Below are positions 55,549 through 64,000 of a stretch of 64,000 nucleotides of DNA, piece after piece. Position 1 is the stretch's first letter; every line of letters begins with the position of its first letter. The notes under the pieces are model-generated. The model was given only the letters and a program-made list of their open reading frames with translations. It was not told the DNA's origin and did not search any database. The DNA lies in contig NZ_JBFAJC010000016.1 of the NCBI RefSeq assembly GCF_040655075.1, positions 1 to 64,000 on the forward strand. The letters run 5' to 3'. The stretch is from Actinoallomurus sp040655075. Lineage in GTDB: Bacteria; Actinomycetota; Actinomycetes; Streptosporangiales; Streptosporangiaceae. Position numbers and translations under genes: made by a program.

Positions 55549-55584
55549 CGTGGCGGGCCGTGCCGCGCCGCACGGCCCGCCACG
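55549..55584. terminator. Bidirectional terminator between merR and chitinase genes
   Basis: A perfect 15-bp stem (cgtggcgggccgtgc and its complement) with a 6-nt loop. It is preceded by two ~57-bp imperfect direct repeats (55423-55481 and 55483-55539). Confidence 0.8.
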
Positions 55585-55604
55585 TGAGCGGGGAGCTCAG
55601 AGGA

Positions 55605-57038
55605 TCAGCCGGTGAAGGCCTTGGCGAAGTCGCCCTCGTTCTGTGCGATGCTGCTGCAGGTCGCGCTCGCCCACTGCTGGGGGCCGCCGGGGCAAGGCTT
55701 GTCCCGGGTGGCGGACCACATGGAGAGCCAGGCGAGGTTCTTCTGCTTGGCGAAGGCCGCGAGCTTCTTGGCGTCGGCGACCGTGAACACCTCAGTGTTC
55801 GTGTCGTTCACGCCGATCATCGGGGTGACGGCGATCTTGCTCCACGCGTCGCTCACGCCCAGCGCGCCGCGTACCTGGGTCTCGGTGGACGTCGCCGCCT
55901 GGATGGCGTAGTCGCCCATCTTGCCGCTGGGGTTCGGGGCCTGGCCGTCCCCGTAGTCCATGGCCATGATGTTGACGGCCGAGACCGAGTCGCCGTTCTG
56001 CTTGGCGCTCTTCAGCAGGTTCACGCCGTCCTGGGTGAGCCCGGACGGCAGGACCGGCAGCGTGAACGACACGTCCAGGCCCGACACCTGCTTCTCTAGT
56101 GACGCGATCGCCTGGGCGCGCCGGGTGTTGGCCGCCTGGTCGGCGATGGCGGCGCCTTCGACGTCGAAGTCGACCTTCTTCAGCTTGAACGTGTCGATGA
56201 CCTGCTTGTACGCGGAGGCGAGCTGGCCGGAGTCACCGCAGGCCCCGGCGAGTTCGGTGCCGTTGGCGCCGCCGAACGAGACACGGACGTCGCCGCCGGC
56301 CGCGCGCAGCGCGTCGATCTTCTTGGCGACCTCGTTGTCACCGAGCGCCTGGGAGCCGCCCCACTTCGGGGTGCACCCGCCGCCCGCCACGATGAACGCC
56401 AGGTTGAACGTCTTCACGCCGGTCTTCGCCGCCGCGCCGGGCAGGTCGTACGGCGGGTAGAGGCCCACGTCCACGTACGGCGCGAACCCGCCTGCGGAGG
56501 AGGACGGCGGGGTGGTCGTCGGCGGTTCCGTCGTGGTGGGCGGGGTCTTGGTCGGCGTGGGCGAGGGTGCGGGGGCGCCGCCGCCCGAGCAGGAGTCTCC
56601 GTTCACCTTGCAGGCGGTCGGGGACGCGGCCTTGCCATCCACGGTGAACCCGATCTGCCGGGCCTGGCCCGGCCCGATGTCGCCGTTCCAGCTCTCGTTC
56701 TTGACCGTGATGTGGCTGCCGTCCTGGTGGGAGACACCGTTCCACAGGCTGGTCATCTTGGCGCCGGCCGGAAGGTCGAAGGACAGGTCCCAGCCGTGCA
56801 CGGTGTCGGTGCCGGTGTTGGTCAGCGTGTACTGGCCGGTGTAGCCGGAGTCCCACGATGAGACGGAGCGGAACGCGGCCTTGACCGACGCGGTGTCGGC
56901 CGATCCGGTGGCCGCGGTGAGGCCACCGGTGCTCGTGCCGCCGGTCGCGAGGGCGACGCCGCCGACGCCCAGGACGGCCGCGAGGCCGAGGACGATCGGC
57001 AGCTTCGTCCGCCGCCGTCGCGTGGGGTGTGGACTCAT
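55605..57038 (-). CDS. Secreted chitinase: CBM2 plus GH18 domains
   Basis: 477 residues. Signal peptide (~1-35), cellulose/chitin-binding CBM2 (~45-148: SSWDSGYTGQYTLTNTGTDTVHGW, paired Cys), Pro/Thr linker (~150-180), GH18 barrel (~185-477) with the catalytic loop VDFDVEG (Glu acid) and MAMDYG. Depolymerises chitin by substrate-assisted catalysis. The 57039-57220 spacer has paired ttaag elements but no DasR-type site that I can see. Confidence 0.92.
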   Translation of the reverse strand: MSPHPTRRRRTKLPIVLGLAAVLGVGGVALATGGTSTGGLTAATGSADTASVKAAFRSVSSWDSGYTGQYTLTNTGTDTVHGWDLSFDLPAGAKMTSLWNGVSHQDGSHITVKNESWNGDIGPGQARQIGFTVDGKAASPTACKVNGDSCSGGGAPAPSPTPTKTPPTTTEPPTTTPPSSSAGGFAPYVDVGLYPPYDLPGAAAKTGVKTFNLAFIVAGGGCTPKWGGSQALGDNEVAKKIDALRAAGGDVRVSFGGANGTELAGACGDSGQLASAYKQVIDTFKLKKVDFDVEGAAIADQAANTRRAQAIASLEKQVSGLDVSFTLPVLPSGLTQDGVNLLKSAKQNGDSVSAVNIMAMDYGDGQAPNPSGKMGDYAIQAATSTETQVRGALGVSDAWSKIAVTPMIGVNDTNTEVFTVADAKKLAAFAKQKNLAWLSMWSATRDKPCPGGPQQWASATCSSIAQNEGDFAKAFTG

Positions 57039-57220
57039 GAGGGGGTGCCTCCAGGGAAGCGGGGGTCTACGGTCGTGCGCCTGCAGGGCGGTGCCAACGT
57101 ACGGCCGTGGAACCCCTCGGCGGCCGCCGTTAAGGCGCTCTTAAGGGGCGGCTGAAAAGCGCCTAAGACTGCCGCCTCCGGCGTGGCCGATCCGGCGCCG
57201 CCGGGACCTTCCGCGGCGCC

Positions 57221-58177
57221 TCAGGCGCGGAAACGGTCGGTGGCGTCGATCAGTAGGTGACGGGTCCCGGGCTCCGTGCTGCCGTGGCCCGCGTCCTCGA
57301 CGATGTGGAACTCGGCCTCGGGCCAGGCCCGGTGCAGTTCCCATGCCTGATCGGGAGGCGTCTTGATGTCGTAGCGTCCATTGACGATCACGGCGGGAAT
57401 GTGCCGGATGCGAGCGATGCCCGCCAGCAGACCGCCTTCCGGAAGGAAGCCGCCGTTGCCGACGTAGTGGTGCAGGATGCGGGCGGCGGCAAGGACGGTG
57501 GCGTCGTCGAGTGCCGGTGGTTCGACGGGGAGCAGGGTGTTGGCCGAGAATTCCCAGGCCATCAAGGCGCGGGCCGCGGGAAGGTGCACCGCGGGGTCCG
57601 GGTCACCGAAGCGGCGGCCGTACGCGGCGACCAGGTCGTCGCGCTCGCCGACGGGGATCGCGTCACGGAACGCCTCCCACTCGGCGGGAAAGAGCTTGGC
57701 GGCGCCGGTCGGCGTGAACGCCCAGGCCTCGTCGGACGGGCGGACGAGGTAGATGCCCCGCAGCACGAGTTCGGTGACTCGGTCGGGGTGGGCCTGGGCG
57801 TACGCGAGGGCGAGGGTGCTGCCCCAGCTTCCCCCGAAGACCAGCCAGCGGTCGATGGACAGATGCTCGCGGAGCCGTTCCATGTCAGAGATCAGGTGCG
57901 GGGTCGTGTTGTAATCCAGCGAGACGCGCGGGTCCCCCGCGTTCGGCCGACTGGCACCGCAGTTGCGCTGGTCGAAGAGCACGATCCGATAAGCCGCCGG
58001 ATCGAAGAATCGGCGGAACCAGGGCAGCAGTCCGCCGCCGGGGCCGCCGTGCAGGAAGACCGCAGGCTTGCCGGCAGGGTTCCCGCAGACCTCCCAGTGG
58101 ATCCGATTGCCGTCCCCGACCTCGAGCAGACCCGAGTCATACGGATCGATCGCCGGATAGAGCTCTTTCAGCGCCAT
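57221..58177 (-). CDS. pip: Proline iminopeptidase (alpha/beta hydrolase S33)
   Basis: 318 residues from the ATG giving MALKELYPAIDPYDSG. Catalytic Ser in GGSWGSTLAL, oxyanion motif HGGPGGG, Asp in NGRYDIKTP, His in DAGHGSTEPG. Releases N-terminal proline from peptides. Family-typical length and WEVCGNPAG motif. Confidence 0.94.
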   Translation of the reverse strand: MALKELYPAIDPYDSGLLEVGDGNRIHWEVCGNPAGKPAVFLHGGPGGGLLPWFRRFFDPAAYRIVLFDQRNCGASRPNAGDPRVSLDYNTTPHLISDMERLREHLSIDRWLVFGGSWGSTLALAYAQAHPDRVTELVLRGIYLVRPSDEAWAFTPTGAAKLFPAEWEAFRDAIPVGERDDLVAAYGRRFGDPDPAVHLPAARALMAWEFSANTLLPVEPPALDDATVLAAARILHHYVGNGGFLPEGGLLAGIARIRHIPAVIVNGRYDIKTPPDQAWELHRAWPEAEFHIVEDAGHGSTEPGTRHLLIDATDRFRA

Positions 58178-58274
58178 ACGGTGATCAACGATCAGCACTC
58201 CGCCCGGTTCCCGGGATACCGGTCCGAGGCTCCGCTCGATGGTCCCTTTCCGATCACGGACGCACGTGCCCGCC

Positions 58275-59123
58275 CTAGAGGCGGGTCGCCGCTCGGACCA
58301 GCCCGGCGAGGGCCTGGGACCGACTGTGCGGCGGCCACGCGATCACCGTCGTCACCGTCGGCGCGTCCAGCACCGGCACGGTGGCGACGTCGCCGTGCAG
58401 ATGGACCCGGCAGTTCTCCGGCAGGACCGCCGAAGCCCGGCCGAGCGCGATCAGCTGGACCAGTTGCGCATGGTCCCGGACCTGCGGGCCGGGACCGTCC
58501 GGGTACGTGCCGTCGGGGCCGGGCCAACGCGGCATCGGCAGACCGGGCAGCGCGGTGACGTCGGCCATCCGCAGGTGGGCCCGGCCGGCGAGGTGGTGCC
58601 CGGCCGGCAGGATCGCGACCTGCCCCTCCGTGCACAGCTCCTCGGCGTCGAACCCGACCGTCGAGTCGAACGGCCGGTGCAGCAGCGCAACGTCGGCCCG
58701 CCCGTCACGCAGCAGCCGCTCCTGCTCGCCGGGCCCGCACAGGAGCACGTCGACGGTGACCGCGCCGGGTTCGGCGGCGTAGGTGTCGAGCAGCTTCGAC
58801 AACAGTTCGTTGGACGCCCCGGCCTTCGTGACGAGGACCAGGCCGGGCTGACCGGTCTCGGCGAGGGCGGCGCGGCGGGTACGGCGGTCGGCGGCGTCGA
58901 CCGCGTCGAGGGCGGCCTGGCCCTCGCGCAGCAGCACCGACCCGGCCTCGGTCAGCGTGACGGCACGGCTGTTACGTTCCAGCAGCGCCACCCCGAGCCG
59001 CCGTTCGAGCTGCTGGATCGCCCGCGACAGCGGCGGCTGCGCGATCCCGAGTCGCTGTGCGGCCCGCCCGAAGTGCAGTTCCTCCGCGACGGCGACGAAG
59101 TACCGCAACTCCCGCGTCTCCAT
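58275..59123 (-). CDS. LysR-family transcriptional regulator
   Basis: 282 residues from the ATG giving METRELRYF. HTH at ~3-60 (LHFGRAAQRLGIAQPPLSRAIQQLERRLG), then a LysR substrate domain. Divergent from an SDR gene across a 271-bp spacer, so the SDR is the likely target. Confidence 0.93.
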   Translation of the reverse strand: METRELRYFVAVAEELHFGRAAQRLGIAQPPLSRAIQQLERRLGVALLERNSRAVTLTEAGSVLLREGQAALDAVDAADRRTRRAALAETGQPGLVLVTKAGASNELLSKLLDTYAAEPGAVTVDVLLCGPGEQERLLRDGRADVALLHRPFDSTVGFDAEELCTEGQVAILPAGHHLAGRAHLRMADVTALPGLPMPRWPGPDGTYPDGPGPQVRDHAQLVQLIALGRASAVLPENCRVHLHGDVATVPVLDAPTVTTVIAWPPHSRSQALAGLVRAATRL

Positions 59124-59170
59124 GCCGCCACGGTACCCGGCGGAACGACCGGTGCCGCGCCGCCGAAAAC

Positions 59171-59307
59171 CGGCGGCGGAGCGCGGTACGGGATGGCGGA
59201 GAAGCCGGCGGCCGAGCGCGATACGGGGTGGCGGGGAAGTCGGCGGCACAACGCGGTACGGGTGACGGAGAACCGGCGGCACAACGCGACACGGGGTGAC
59301 AGGAAGC
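59171..59307. repeat. Four imperfect 33-35-bp tandem repeats in the LysR-SDR spacer
   Basis: Units begin cggcggc(g/a) and contain gcg(g/a)(t/c)acgg. Copies at 59171, 59206, 59241 and 59274 differ at several bases. They fill the region where the LysR regulator should bind. Confidence 0.7.
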
Positions 59308-59394
59308 TTGTGACCTGGGGCGATACCGGTGAGGTATCGCCGGTTACCCAAGCGGTGTTGGAGCCCTCACCGGGACGCGGACAGGATCAAATGC

Positions 59395-60126
59395 ATGAGC
59401 GAACAGACGATCGCGCTGGTCACCGGCGCGAACAAGGGAATCGGATACGAGATCGCAACCGGCCTGGGCGCCCTCGGCTGGAGCGTCGGCGTCGGCGCCC
59501 GGGACGAGGAGCGCCGGGAAGCCGCCGTGGAGAAGCTGCGCGCGGCCGGCGTCGACGCGTTCGGCGTGCCGCTCGACGTTACCGACGACGCGAGCGTGGC
59601 CGCCGCCGCCGCGCTGGTCGAGGAGCGCTCCGGCCGCCTCGACGTGCTCGTCAACAACGCGGGCGTGACCGGCGGCATGCCGCAGGAGCCCACCAGAGTC
59701 GACCCCGCGACCATGCGGACGGTCGTGGAGACCAACGTGATCGGCGTCATCCGCGTCACCAACGCGATGCTGCCGCTGCTGCGTCGCTCGGCGTCGCCGC
59801 GGATCGTGAACATGTCCAGCGGCGTGGGCTCCCTCACCCGGCAGTCCAAAACCGACGACCCCTTCGCGACGGGCCCGATATCGGCCGCGTACTCGCCCTC
59901 GAAGACGTTCCTCAACGCCGTCACCGTCCAGTACGCCAAGGAGCTGCGCGACACGGACATCCTGATCAACGCCGCCTGCCCCGGCTACTGCGCGACCGAC
60001 CTCAACGGCCACCGCGGCGTCCGTACCCCCGAGCAGGGCGCGGCGATCGCGATCCGGCTCGCGACCCTGCCCGACGACGGCCCGACCGGCGGCTTCTTCG
60101 AAGACGCCGGCGTGGTGCCCTGGTAA
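59395..60126 (+). CDS. SDR-family NAD(P)-dependent oxidoreductase
   Basis: 243 residues: cofactor motif TGANKGIGYEIA, NNAGVTGG, catalytic Ser in NMSSGVGS, YxxxK in YSPSKTFLN. The sequence resembles carbonyl-reductase-type SDRs with a longer Ser-Tyr loop. Substrate unknown. Confidence 0.93.
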   Translation: MSEQTIALVTGANKGIGYEIATGLGALGWSVGVGARDEERREAAVEKLRAAGVDAFGVPLDVTDDASVAAAAALVEERSGRLDVLVNNAGVTGGMPQEPTRVDPATMRTVVETNVIGVIRVTNAMLPLLRRSASPRIVNMSSGVGSLTRQSKTDDPFATGPISAAYSPSKTFLNAVTVQYAKELRDTDILINAACPGYCATDLNGHRGVRTPEQGAAIAIRLATLPDDGPTGGFFEDAGVVPW

Positions 60127-60199
60127 CGGACCGGAGTCCTGGCCCCATCCGGTCGTCGAACGGCTCGCGGCGACGATCATCGCGGCGGATACTGCGGCT

Positions 60200-60483
60200 A
60201 TGAGCGATCGTCCGCGCGAGTCGAGCGCCACCTACGCCCTGCTGCACACCGGGTATGTCGGCGGTGCCGTGGCCAGCACCGTCGGCTTCGTCCGGGACGG
60301 GGACCGGCTGGTGGTCACCGACCCCGGGATGGTCCGTGACCGGGGCATGATCCTCGACCCGTTGCGGGATCTGGGCGTGGAGCCGGGCGACGTGACCGAC
60401 GTGGTGTTCAGCCATCCCTCGCCGACGTCGTGGTCCCGGGCCACGGCCCGGCCTTCCACCCGACGACGACCACGCCGCGCTGA
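60200..60483 (+). pseudogene. MBL-fold hydrolase with internal deletion
   Basis: The N-terminal part is intact to VTDVVFSHPS, just where the metal-binding HxHxDH motif should follow. It is then out of frame with a segment reading ADVVVPGHGPAFHP, a typical near-C-terminal MBL motif, ending at a stop. About 100 residues carrying the metal site are missing, so the protein cannot be active. Confidence 0.75.
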
Positions 60484-60500
60484 GCAACACCGGACTCGGC

Positions 60501-60634
60501 CCTGTTTCATAAAGCCACGCCGACGGCGGCCATGGCACGCTGAGCGACGCCCGGATGCCAAGGGCTGGTTCACAAGCCGCGCCGGCGGCGGCCACTCCGC
60601 GCGGAGCGACGCCGGATGCCGAGGGCTGTTTCAC
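60501..60634. repeat. Two ~62-bp direct repeats plus partial third
   Basis: Copies at 60501-60564 and 60565-60625, with a partial third start after it, share ctg-ttcac, cggcggcgg and gagcgacgcc blocks. They lie in the 200-bp spacer after the MBL remnant; no gene is seen there. Confidence 0.65.
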
Positions 60635-60683
60635 CGGCCACCTTCGTGGTGCAGCCGGACGAACGGGCTCATGAAGCAGCCCC

Positions 60684-62048
60684 CTAAGGCCGCCGGCCCC
60701 GGCGGGGTCGTTTCGGGGTCGTGGGGAGCCAGATCTGGACCTGTGCCCCGCCGAGCGCCGAGCGGTCGATCCGCACGTCGCCGCCGATCGCCTCCGCCAT
60801 GCGGCGCGCGATGTCGAGCCCCAGGCCGGTGGAACCGCCGCCGCTGGATCCCCGGCGCAGCGCCGCCTCGGGGTCGCTGATCCCCGGGCCCGCGTCGGCG
60901 ACGAGGATGCCGACCAGCCCGGCGCCCGCGTGCAGGGTCACCGCGAACGCCGTGCCCTCCGGGGTGTGCCGGAACACGTTGCCCAGGAGCGAGTCCAGCA
61001 CGGCGCTCAGCTCGGCGCGCGGTACCGGGACGGCGACGGATTGCTCCGCGCCGATCAGCTCGCAGCCGCGTTCCTGGTCCTCGGCCAGTGCGGACCAGAA
61101 GGCCATCCGGTCGCGGAGGACCTCGGCGGCGTCGCAGCGGGACGTCTCCTTCGGCTTGCGCGCCGACCGGATGATCTTGTCGACCTCCTCCTCGAGACGC
61201 GTGACGGCGAGCCGCGTCTGCTCGGCCGCGGGTTCCGGGCCGAGCGCCGCCGCGTTGAGCCGCATCGCGGTGAGGGGGGTGCGCAGGCGGTGGGAGAGGT
61301 CGGCGATCAGTTCGCGTTCCGCCGCGAGGAGCTGTTCGACCCGGTCGGCCATCGTGTTGAACGCGCGGCCGGCCTCGCGCAGCTCCGGTGGTCCCTGCGG
61401 GTCGATGCGGGTGCGCAGGTCACCGCCGCCGAGCGCGGTCGCGGCCCGGGCCAGGGTCCGCGCGGAGCCGACCACGCGGGAGCCGAGACGGTCGGCGACG
61501 ACGACGGACCCGGCGACGAGCACCGCCGCCACCAGGGTGAGCGTGATCCAGGCGGCCCGCACTCCCCGCGCCAGGTCCTGGCGGGGCAGGTACACCTCGA
61601 CGATCGCCGTACGGTCCTGGTCCAGCGCGACCGGTTGCAGCAGCACGTAACCGCCGGGCGCGGGCGCGGAGAAGGCCCGGCCGCGCGCGGTCGCGGTCGC
61701 CAGGTCGCCCTGCCGCGCGTGCGACGTCCCCACCGTGCTCCCGGCCCCGCGCGCTCCCGCGCTCGACGCCTTACGGGGCGCGTCGCCGTTCGGCGCCGGG
61801 CTCCCGGCGGGGACGTGGATCGCCATCCGACCCGCAGCGCCCGCCTGCGTGCTGGCGACGGCGCGTTCGAGCTCGGTCCGGTCGGTCGTGATGGCCAGTG
61901 CCGGGGCGAGTGAGCCCGCCTGACGTTCGGCGTCGGCGAGTGCGCGGTCCCGGGCGATCTCCTTGACCATGAGCGCGAGCGGGATGAGGAACGCCAGCGC
62001 GACCATCGACGTGACGGCCGCCGACACCAGCGCGAGGGAGCGTCTCAC
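60684..62048 (-). CDS. Sensor histidine kinase
   Basis: 454 residues from a GTG overlapping the response-regulator stop (GTGA). Membrane helix ~5-30, extracytoplasmic sensor ~30-165, helix ~170-195, HAMP ~195-245, H-box ELIADLSHRLRTPLTAMRLN (phospho-His), ATP domain with NVFRHTPEG, DAGPGIS and GGGSTGLGLDIAR. Partner of the upstream OmpR regulator. The signal is unknown. Confidence 0.93.
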   Translation of the reverse strand: MRRSLALVSAAVTSMVALAFLIPLALMVKEIARDRALADAERQAGSLAPALAITTDRTELERAVASTQAGAAGRMAIHVPAGSPAPNGDAPRKASSAGARGAGSTVGTSHARQGDLATATARGRAFSAPAPGGYVLLQPVALDQDRTAIVEVYLPRQDLARGVRAAWITLTLVAAVLVAGSVVVADRLGSRVVGSARTLARAATALGGGDLRTRIDPQGPPELREAGRAFNTMADRVEQLLAAERELIADLSHRLRTPLTAMRLNAAALGPEPAAEQTRLAVTRLEEEVDKIIRSARKPKETSRCDAAEVLRDRMAFWSALAEDQERGCELIGAEQSVAVPVPRAELSAVLDSLLGNVFRHTPEGTAFAVTLHAGAGLVGILVADAGPGISDPEAALRRGSSGGGSTGLGLDIARRMAEAIGGDVRIDRSALGGAQVQIWLPTTPKRPRRGRRP

Positions 62049-62722
62049 GGCGGCGCCATCAGTTTGACGCCCACGCCGCGCACCGTGTGCAGGTAGCGCG
62101 GGCTGGACGCCGTCTCGCCGAGCTTGCGGCGCAGCCAGGACAGGTGCACGTCGATCGTCTGGTCGTCGCCGTACGGTTGCTGCCAGACCTCGGCGAGCAG
62201 CTCCCGGCGGGAGACGACGTGGCCGGGGCGGGACGCGAGGTGGGCGAGCAGGTCGAACTCCCGGCGCGTCAGGTCGAGGAGCACGTCGTCGAGGTACGCC
62301 TCGCGCCGGTCCAGGTCGACCCGCAGGCCGCCGACCTCGCACAGCCGCCCCTGGGACGGCGGCTTGGAACGGCGGAGCACCGCGGCGAGACGGGCGCTGA
62401 GGTGTTCGCCGGAGAACGGTTTGATCAGGTAGTCGTCGGCTCCGGCGTTCAGCAGCCGTACGATCTCGGTCTCGTCGTCGCGTGCCGTCGCCACGATGAC
62501 CGGGACGTCGGACACGCCGCGCAGCATCTTCAGCGCCTCCGCGCCGTCGAGGTCGGGCAGGCCCAGGTCCAGGATGACGACGTCCGGCGCCGCGCGGGTC
62601 ACCTCGCGCAGGGCGTCCAGCGCGGTGCCCGCGCTGCGGACCGCGTGGGCCCGCTCGGTGAGCTCACGGATCAGTGCCGACCGTACGAACTGGTCGTCCT
62701 CCACCACGAGCACATTCGCCAT
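62045..62722 (-). CDS. OmpR-family response regulator
   Basis: 225 residues from the ATG with aaggtg upstream. Receiver: VVEDDQ, phospho-Asp in VVILDLGLPDLDG, Lys in YLIKPFSG. DNA-binding domain: DLTRREFDLLAHLASRPGHVVS, TIDVHLSWLRRKLG. Coupled to the histidine kinase. Confidence 0.95.
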   Translation of the reverse strand: MANVLVVEDDQFVRSALIRELTERAHAVRSAGTALDALREVTRAAPDVVILDLGLPDLDGAEALKMLRGVSDVPVIVATARDDETEIVRLLNAGADDYLIKPFSGEHLSARLAAVLRRSKPPSQGRLCEVGGLRVDLDRREAYLDDVLLDLTRREFDLLAHLASRPGHVVSRRELLAEVWQQPYGDDQTIDVHLSWLRRKLGETASSPRYLHTVRGVGVKLMAPP

Positions 62723-62800
62723 GCCCGGCACCTTAGAGCCCCGACACGGCAGAAGCGCCGAAATAGCAACAAACTACGGCGATTGCGGCACCATGGGGCG

Positions 62801-63295
62801 GTGCGACGGGCGATGACGTACGTGGCCGCCTGGGGTGGTGCGACCTCACTGGCGGTGCTGCTGGTCTGGTTCGGCGCGCGCCCGGTCCTGCACAACGCGG
62901 TGTTCGGGCCGCCGCCCGCACACTCGGTCGTCGACCGCGTGCCGGAGTCGTCGGCCACCTCGACCGCGCCGCCCTCTCCGGCGGAGCCGAGCCCCACCGT
63001 GCGGGCGACGCCGAAGCGGACCGCACGTCCCACGCCGTCGCGGTCGAGTACGAGGCCCTCCCCGTCGTCGCACGCCGACACGCGCAGCTACACGCTCGAC
63101 GGCGGCCAGGTCGTGCTGTCGATGGGCGCGACGTCGGCGCGGCTGGTCTCCGCCACACCGGCCGCCGGGTGGGAGGTACGGACCTGGCACGCGCCCGGGT
63201 GGCTGCGGGTGGACTTCACGAAGGGCGAGAGCACCTCCTCGCTGTTCGCCACGTGGAACGGCCATCCGCCCTCCGTTCAGGTGGAGAATCAGTAG
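62801..63295 (+). CDS. Hypothetical membrane-anchored secreted protein
   Basis: 164 residues from a GTG. N-terminal anchor (YVAAWGGATSLAVLLVWFG), a Ser/Thr/Pro-rich stalk (~40-95) and a small beta-rich C-terminal domain (~95-164: YTLDGGQVVLSMGATSARLVSA, WHAPGWLRVDF). Divergent from the two-component operon, so perhaps its target or signal partner. No known family. Confidence 0.8.
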   Translation: MRRAMTYVAAWGGATSLAVLLVWFGARPVLHNAVFGPPPAHSVVDRVPESSATSTAPPSPAEPSPTVRATPKRTARPTPSRSSTRPSPSSHADTRSYTLDGGQVVLSMGATSARLVSATPAAGWEVRTWHAPGWLRVDFTKGESTSSLFATWNGHPPSVQVENQ

Positions 63296-63379
63296 GAGAT
63301 CCGGCCCTGGGAAAGAATTTTGATACGCGTGAGTAACGTCACCCGAATCTGATTCTGGTCTCTCCTGTAACCTCCTGCT

Positions 63380-64000
63380 ATGGACGTAAACGGAGTTGCC
63401 GCCATCGTCACGGGCGGCGCGAGCGGACTCGGTGAGGCGACCGCGCGGGACCTGGCGGCGCACGGTGCCAAGGTGGTCGTGGCCGACCTCAACGAGCAGA
63501 AGGGCAAGGCCATCGCCGACGAGATCGGCGGTGTCTTCGTCAAGGTCGACGTCTCCGACGAGCAGCAGGTGCAGGCCGCCGTCGACGCGGCCGTCGCCAC
63601 CGGTGCGCCGCTGCGCGTCGTGGTGAACAGCGCCGGCATCGGCTGGGCCACGCGGACCGTGAACCGGGACGGCTCCCCCCACGACCTCGCCTCGTACAAG
63701 AAGGTCATCGAGGTCAACCTGATCGGTACGTTCAACGGCCTGCGGCTCGGTGCCGCCGCGATCGCCAAGACCGAGCCGGTGGACGAGTTCGGCAGCCGCG
63801 GCGTCGTCATCAACACCGCCTCGGTCGCCGCCCTGGAAGGGCAGACCGGTCAGATCGCCTACTCCTCCTCCAAGGGCGGCATCGTCGGCATGACCGTGCC
63901 CGCCGCCCGTGACCTGGCCGCCATCGGCGTCCGCGTCAACACCATCTGCCCGGGCATCATCGACACGCCGATCTACGGCGAGGGCGACGCGGCCGAGGAG
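63380..64000 (+). CDS. SDR-family 3-hydroxyacyl-CoA dehydrogenase type-2-like (3' truncated by window)
   Basis: Open to the last base (207 codons). Cofactor motif TGGASGLGEATAR, NSAGIGWA, catalytic Ser in NTASVAALEG, YSSSKGG, and the CPGIIDTPIYG loop characteristic of type-2 3-hydroxyacyl-CoA dehydrogenases (HSD17B10-like). It probably oxidises 3-hydroxyacyl-CoA in fatty-acid breakdown. A small part of the C-terminus is outside the window. Confidence 0.92.
   Translation, partial: MDVNGVAAIVTGGASGLGEATARDLAAHGAKVVVADLNEQKGKAIADEIGGVFVKVDVSDEQQVQAAVDAAVATGAPLRVVVNSAGIGWATRTVNRDGSPHDLASYKKVIEVNLIGTFNGLRLGAAAIAKTEPVDEFGSRGVVINTASVAALEGQTGQIAYSSSKGGIVGMTVPAARDLAAIGVRVNTICPGIIDTPIYGEGDAAEE

Noticed and set aside
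57039..57220. Possible DasR or CebR operator upstream of the chitinase
   Set aside because: Neither consensus is present; only paired ttaag elements of unknown meaning are seen.
59171..59307. Tandem repeats considered as a CRISPR array
   Set aside because: Units are contiguous with no unique spacers and no cas genes are present.

Overview
The window is high-GC DNA from a spore- or mycelium-forming type of actinomycete. GTG starts are frequent, a mycothiol synthase (mshD) is present, and it carries a GlnR-type regulator, a DivIVA-like protein and type VII (ESX) secretion substrates. A Streptosporangiales/Thermomonosporaceae-like host fits, but this rests on gene content only. Both ends cut a gene: the first giant protein lacks its 5' end and the last SDR gene lacks its 3' end.

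Region 1 (1-16996) holds two tandem, paralogous giant polymorphic effector modules. Each module is a multi-domain giant, then a non-homologous small gene, then a nearly identical duplicated gene of unknown function. Giant 1 (1-8952, 2983 residues visible) has a HEXXH metalloprotease-like domain, a degenerate kinase-like domain, an ART-like domain, a His/Cys caspase-like domain, a second kinase-like domain, five ~100-residue helical repeats and a C-terminal amidoligase domain. Giant 2 (10847-15829, 1660 residues) is complete: an ESX/WXG-like secretion N-terminus, then the same ART-like, caspase-like and kinase-like block, and a GNAT acetyltransferase-like tip instead. A WXG100-like gene overlaps its start.

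Region 2 (17012-22984) lies between two identical 32-bp terminator hairpins. It contains an RHS/YD-repeat toxin coupled to a 90-residue S1/OB-fold candidate immunity gene, then an ESX set (tandem YbaB/EbfC-like protein, EspC-like substrate, and an N-terminal secretion module with no toxin body).

Region 3 (23000-29541) is housekeeping: a sulfur operon on the minus strand (candidate Cys-containing leader peptide, DUF4395, rhodanese, SseC-like DUF1416) with a nearby thioredoxin-like gene, an ECF sigma/anti-sigma pair, an LmeA-like DUF2993 protein, MoaD, and GlnR.

Region 4 (29700-38709) starts with an IS607-type insertion carrying a truncated recombinase and an intact TnpB, next to mshD. It continues with pstSCAB behind a PHO box, convergent pit and its DUF47 partner, and an autoregulated csoR.

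Region 5 (38842-46266) has a 1,410-residue AAA+ protein with degenerate repeats, a second stand-alone TnpB with an altered third RuvC motif, and a gamma-carbonic-anhydrase-like protein.

Region 6 (46267-64000) is mixed core and accessory: DivIVA-like protein, peptide deformylase, Dabb/TetR pair, chorismate mutase, DHA2 MFS exporter, arfB, secreted carboxylesterase, OYE/MerR pair, CBM2-GH18 chitinase, proline iminopeptidase, LysR/SDR pair, an OmpR two-component system and a final partial SDR. Two clear gene remnants and several short tandem-repeat tracts lie in the spacers.
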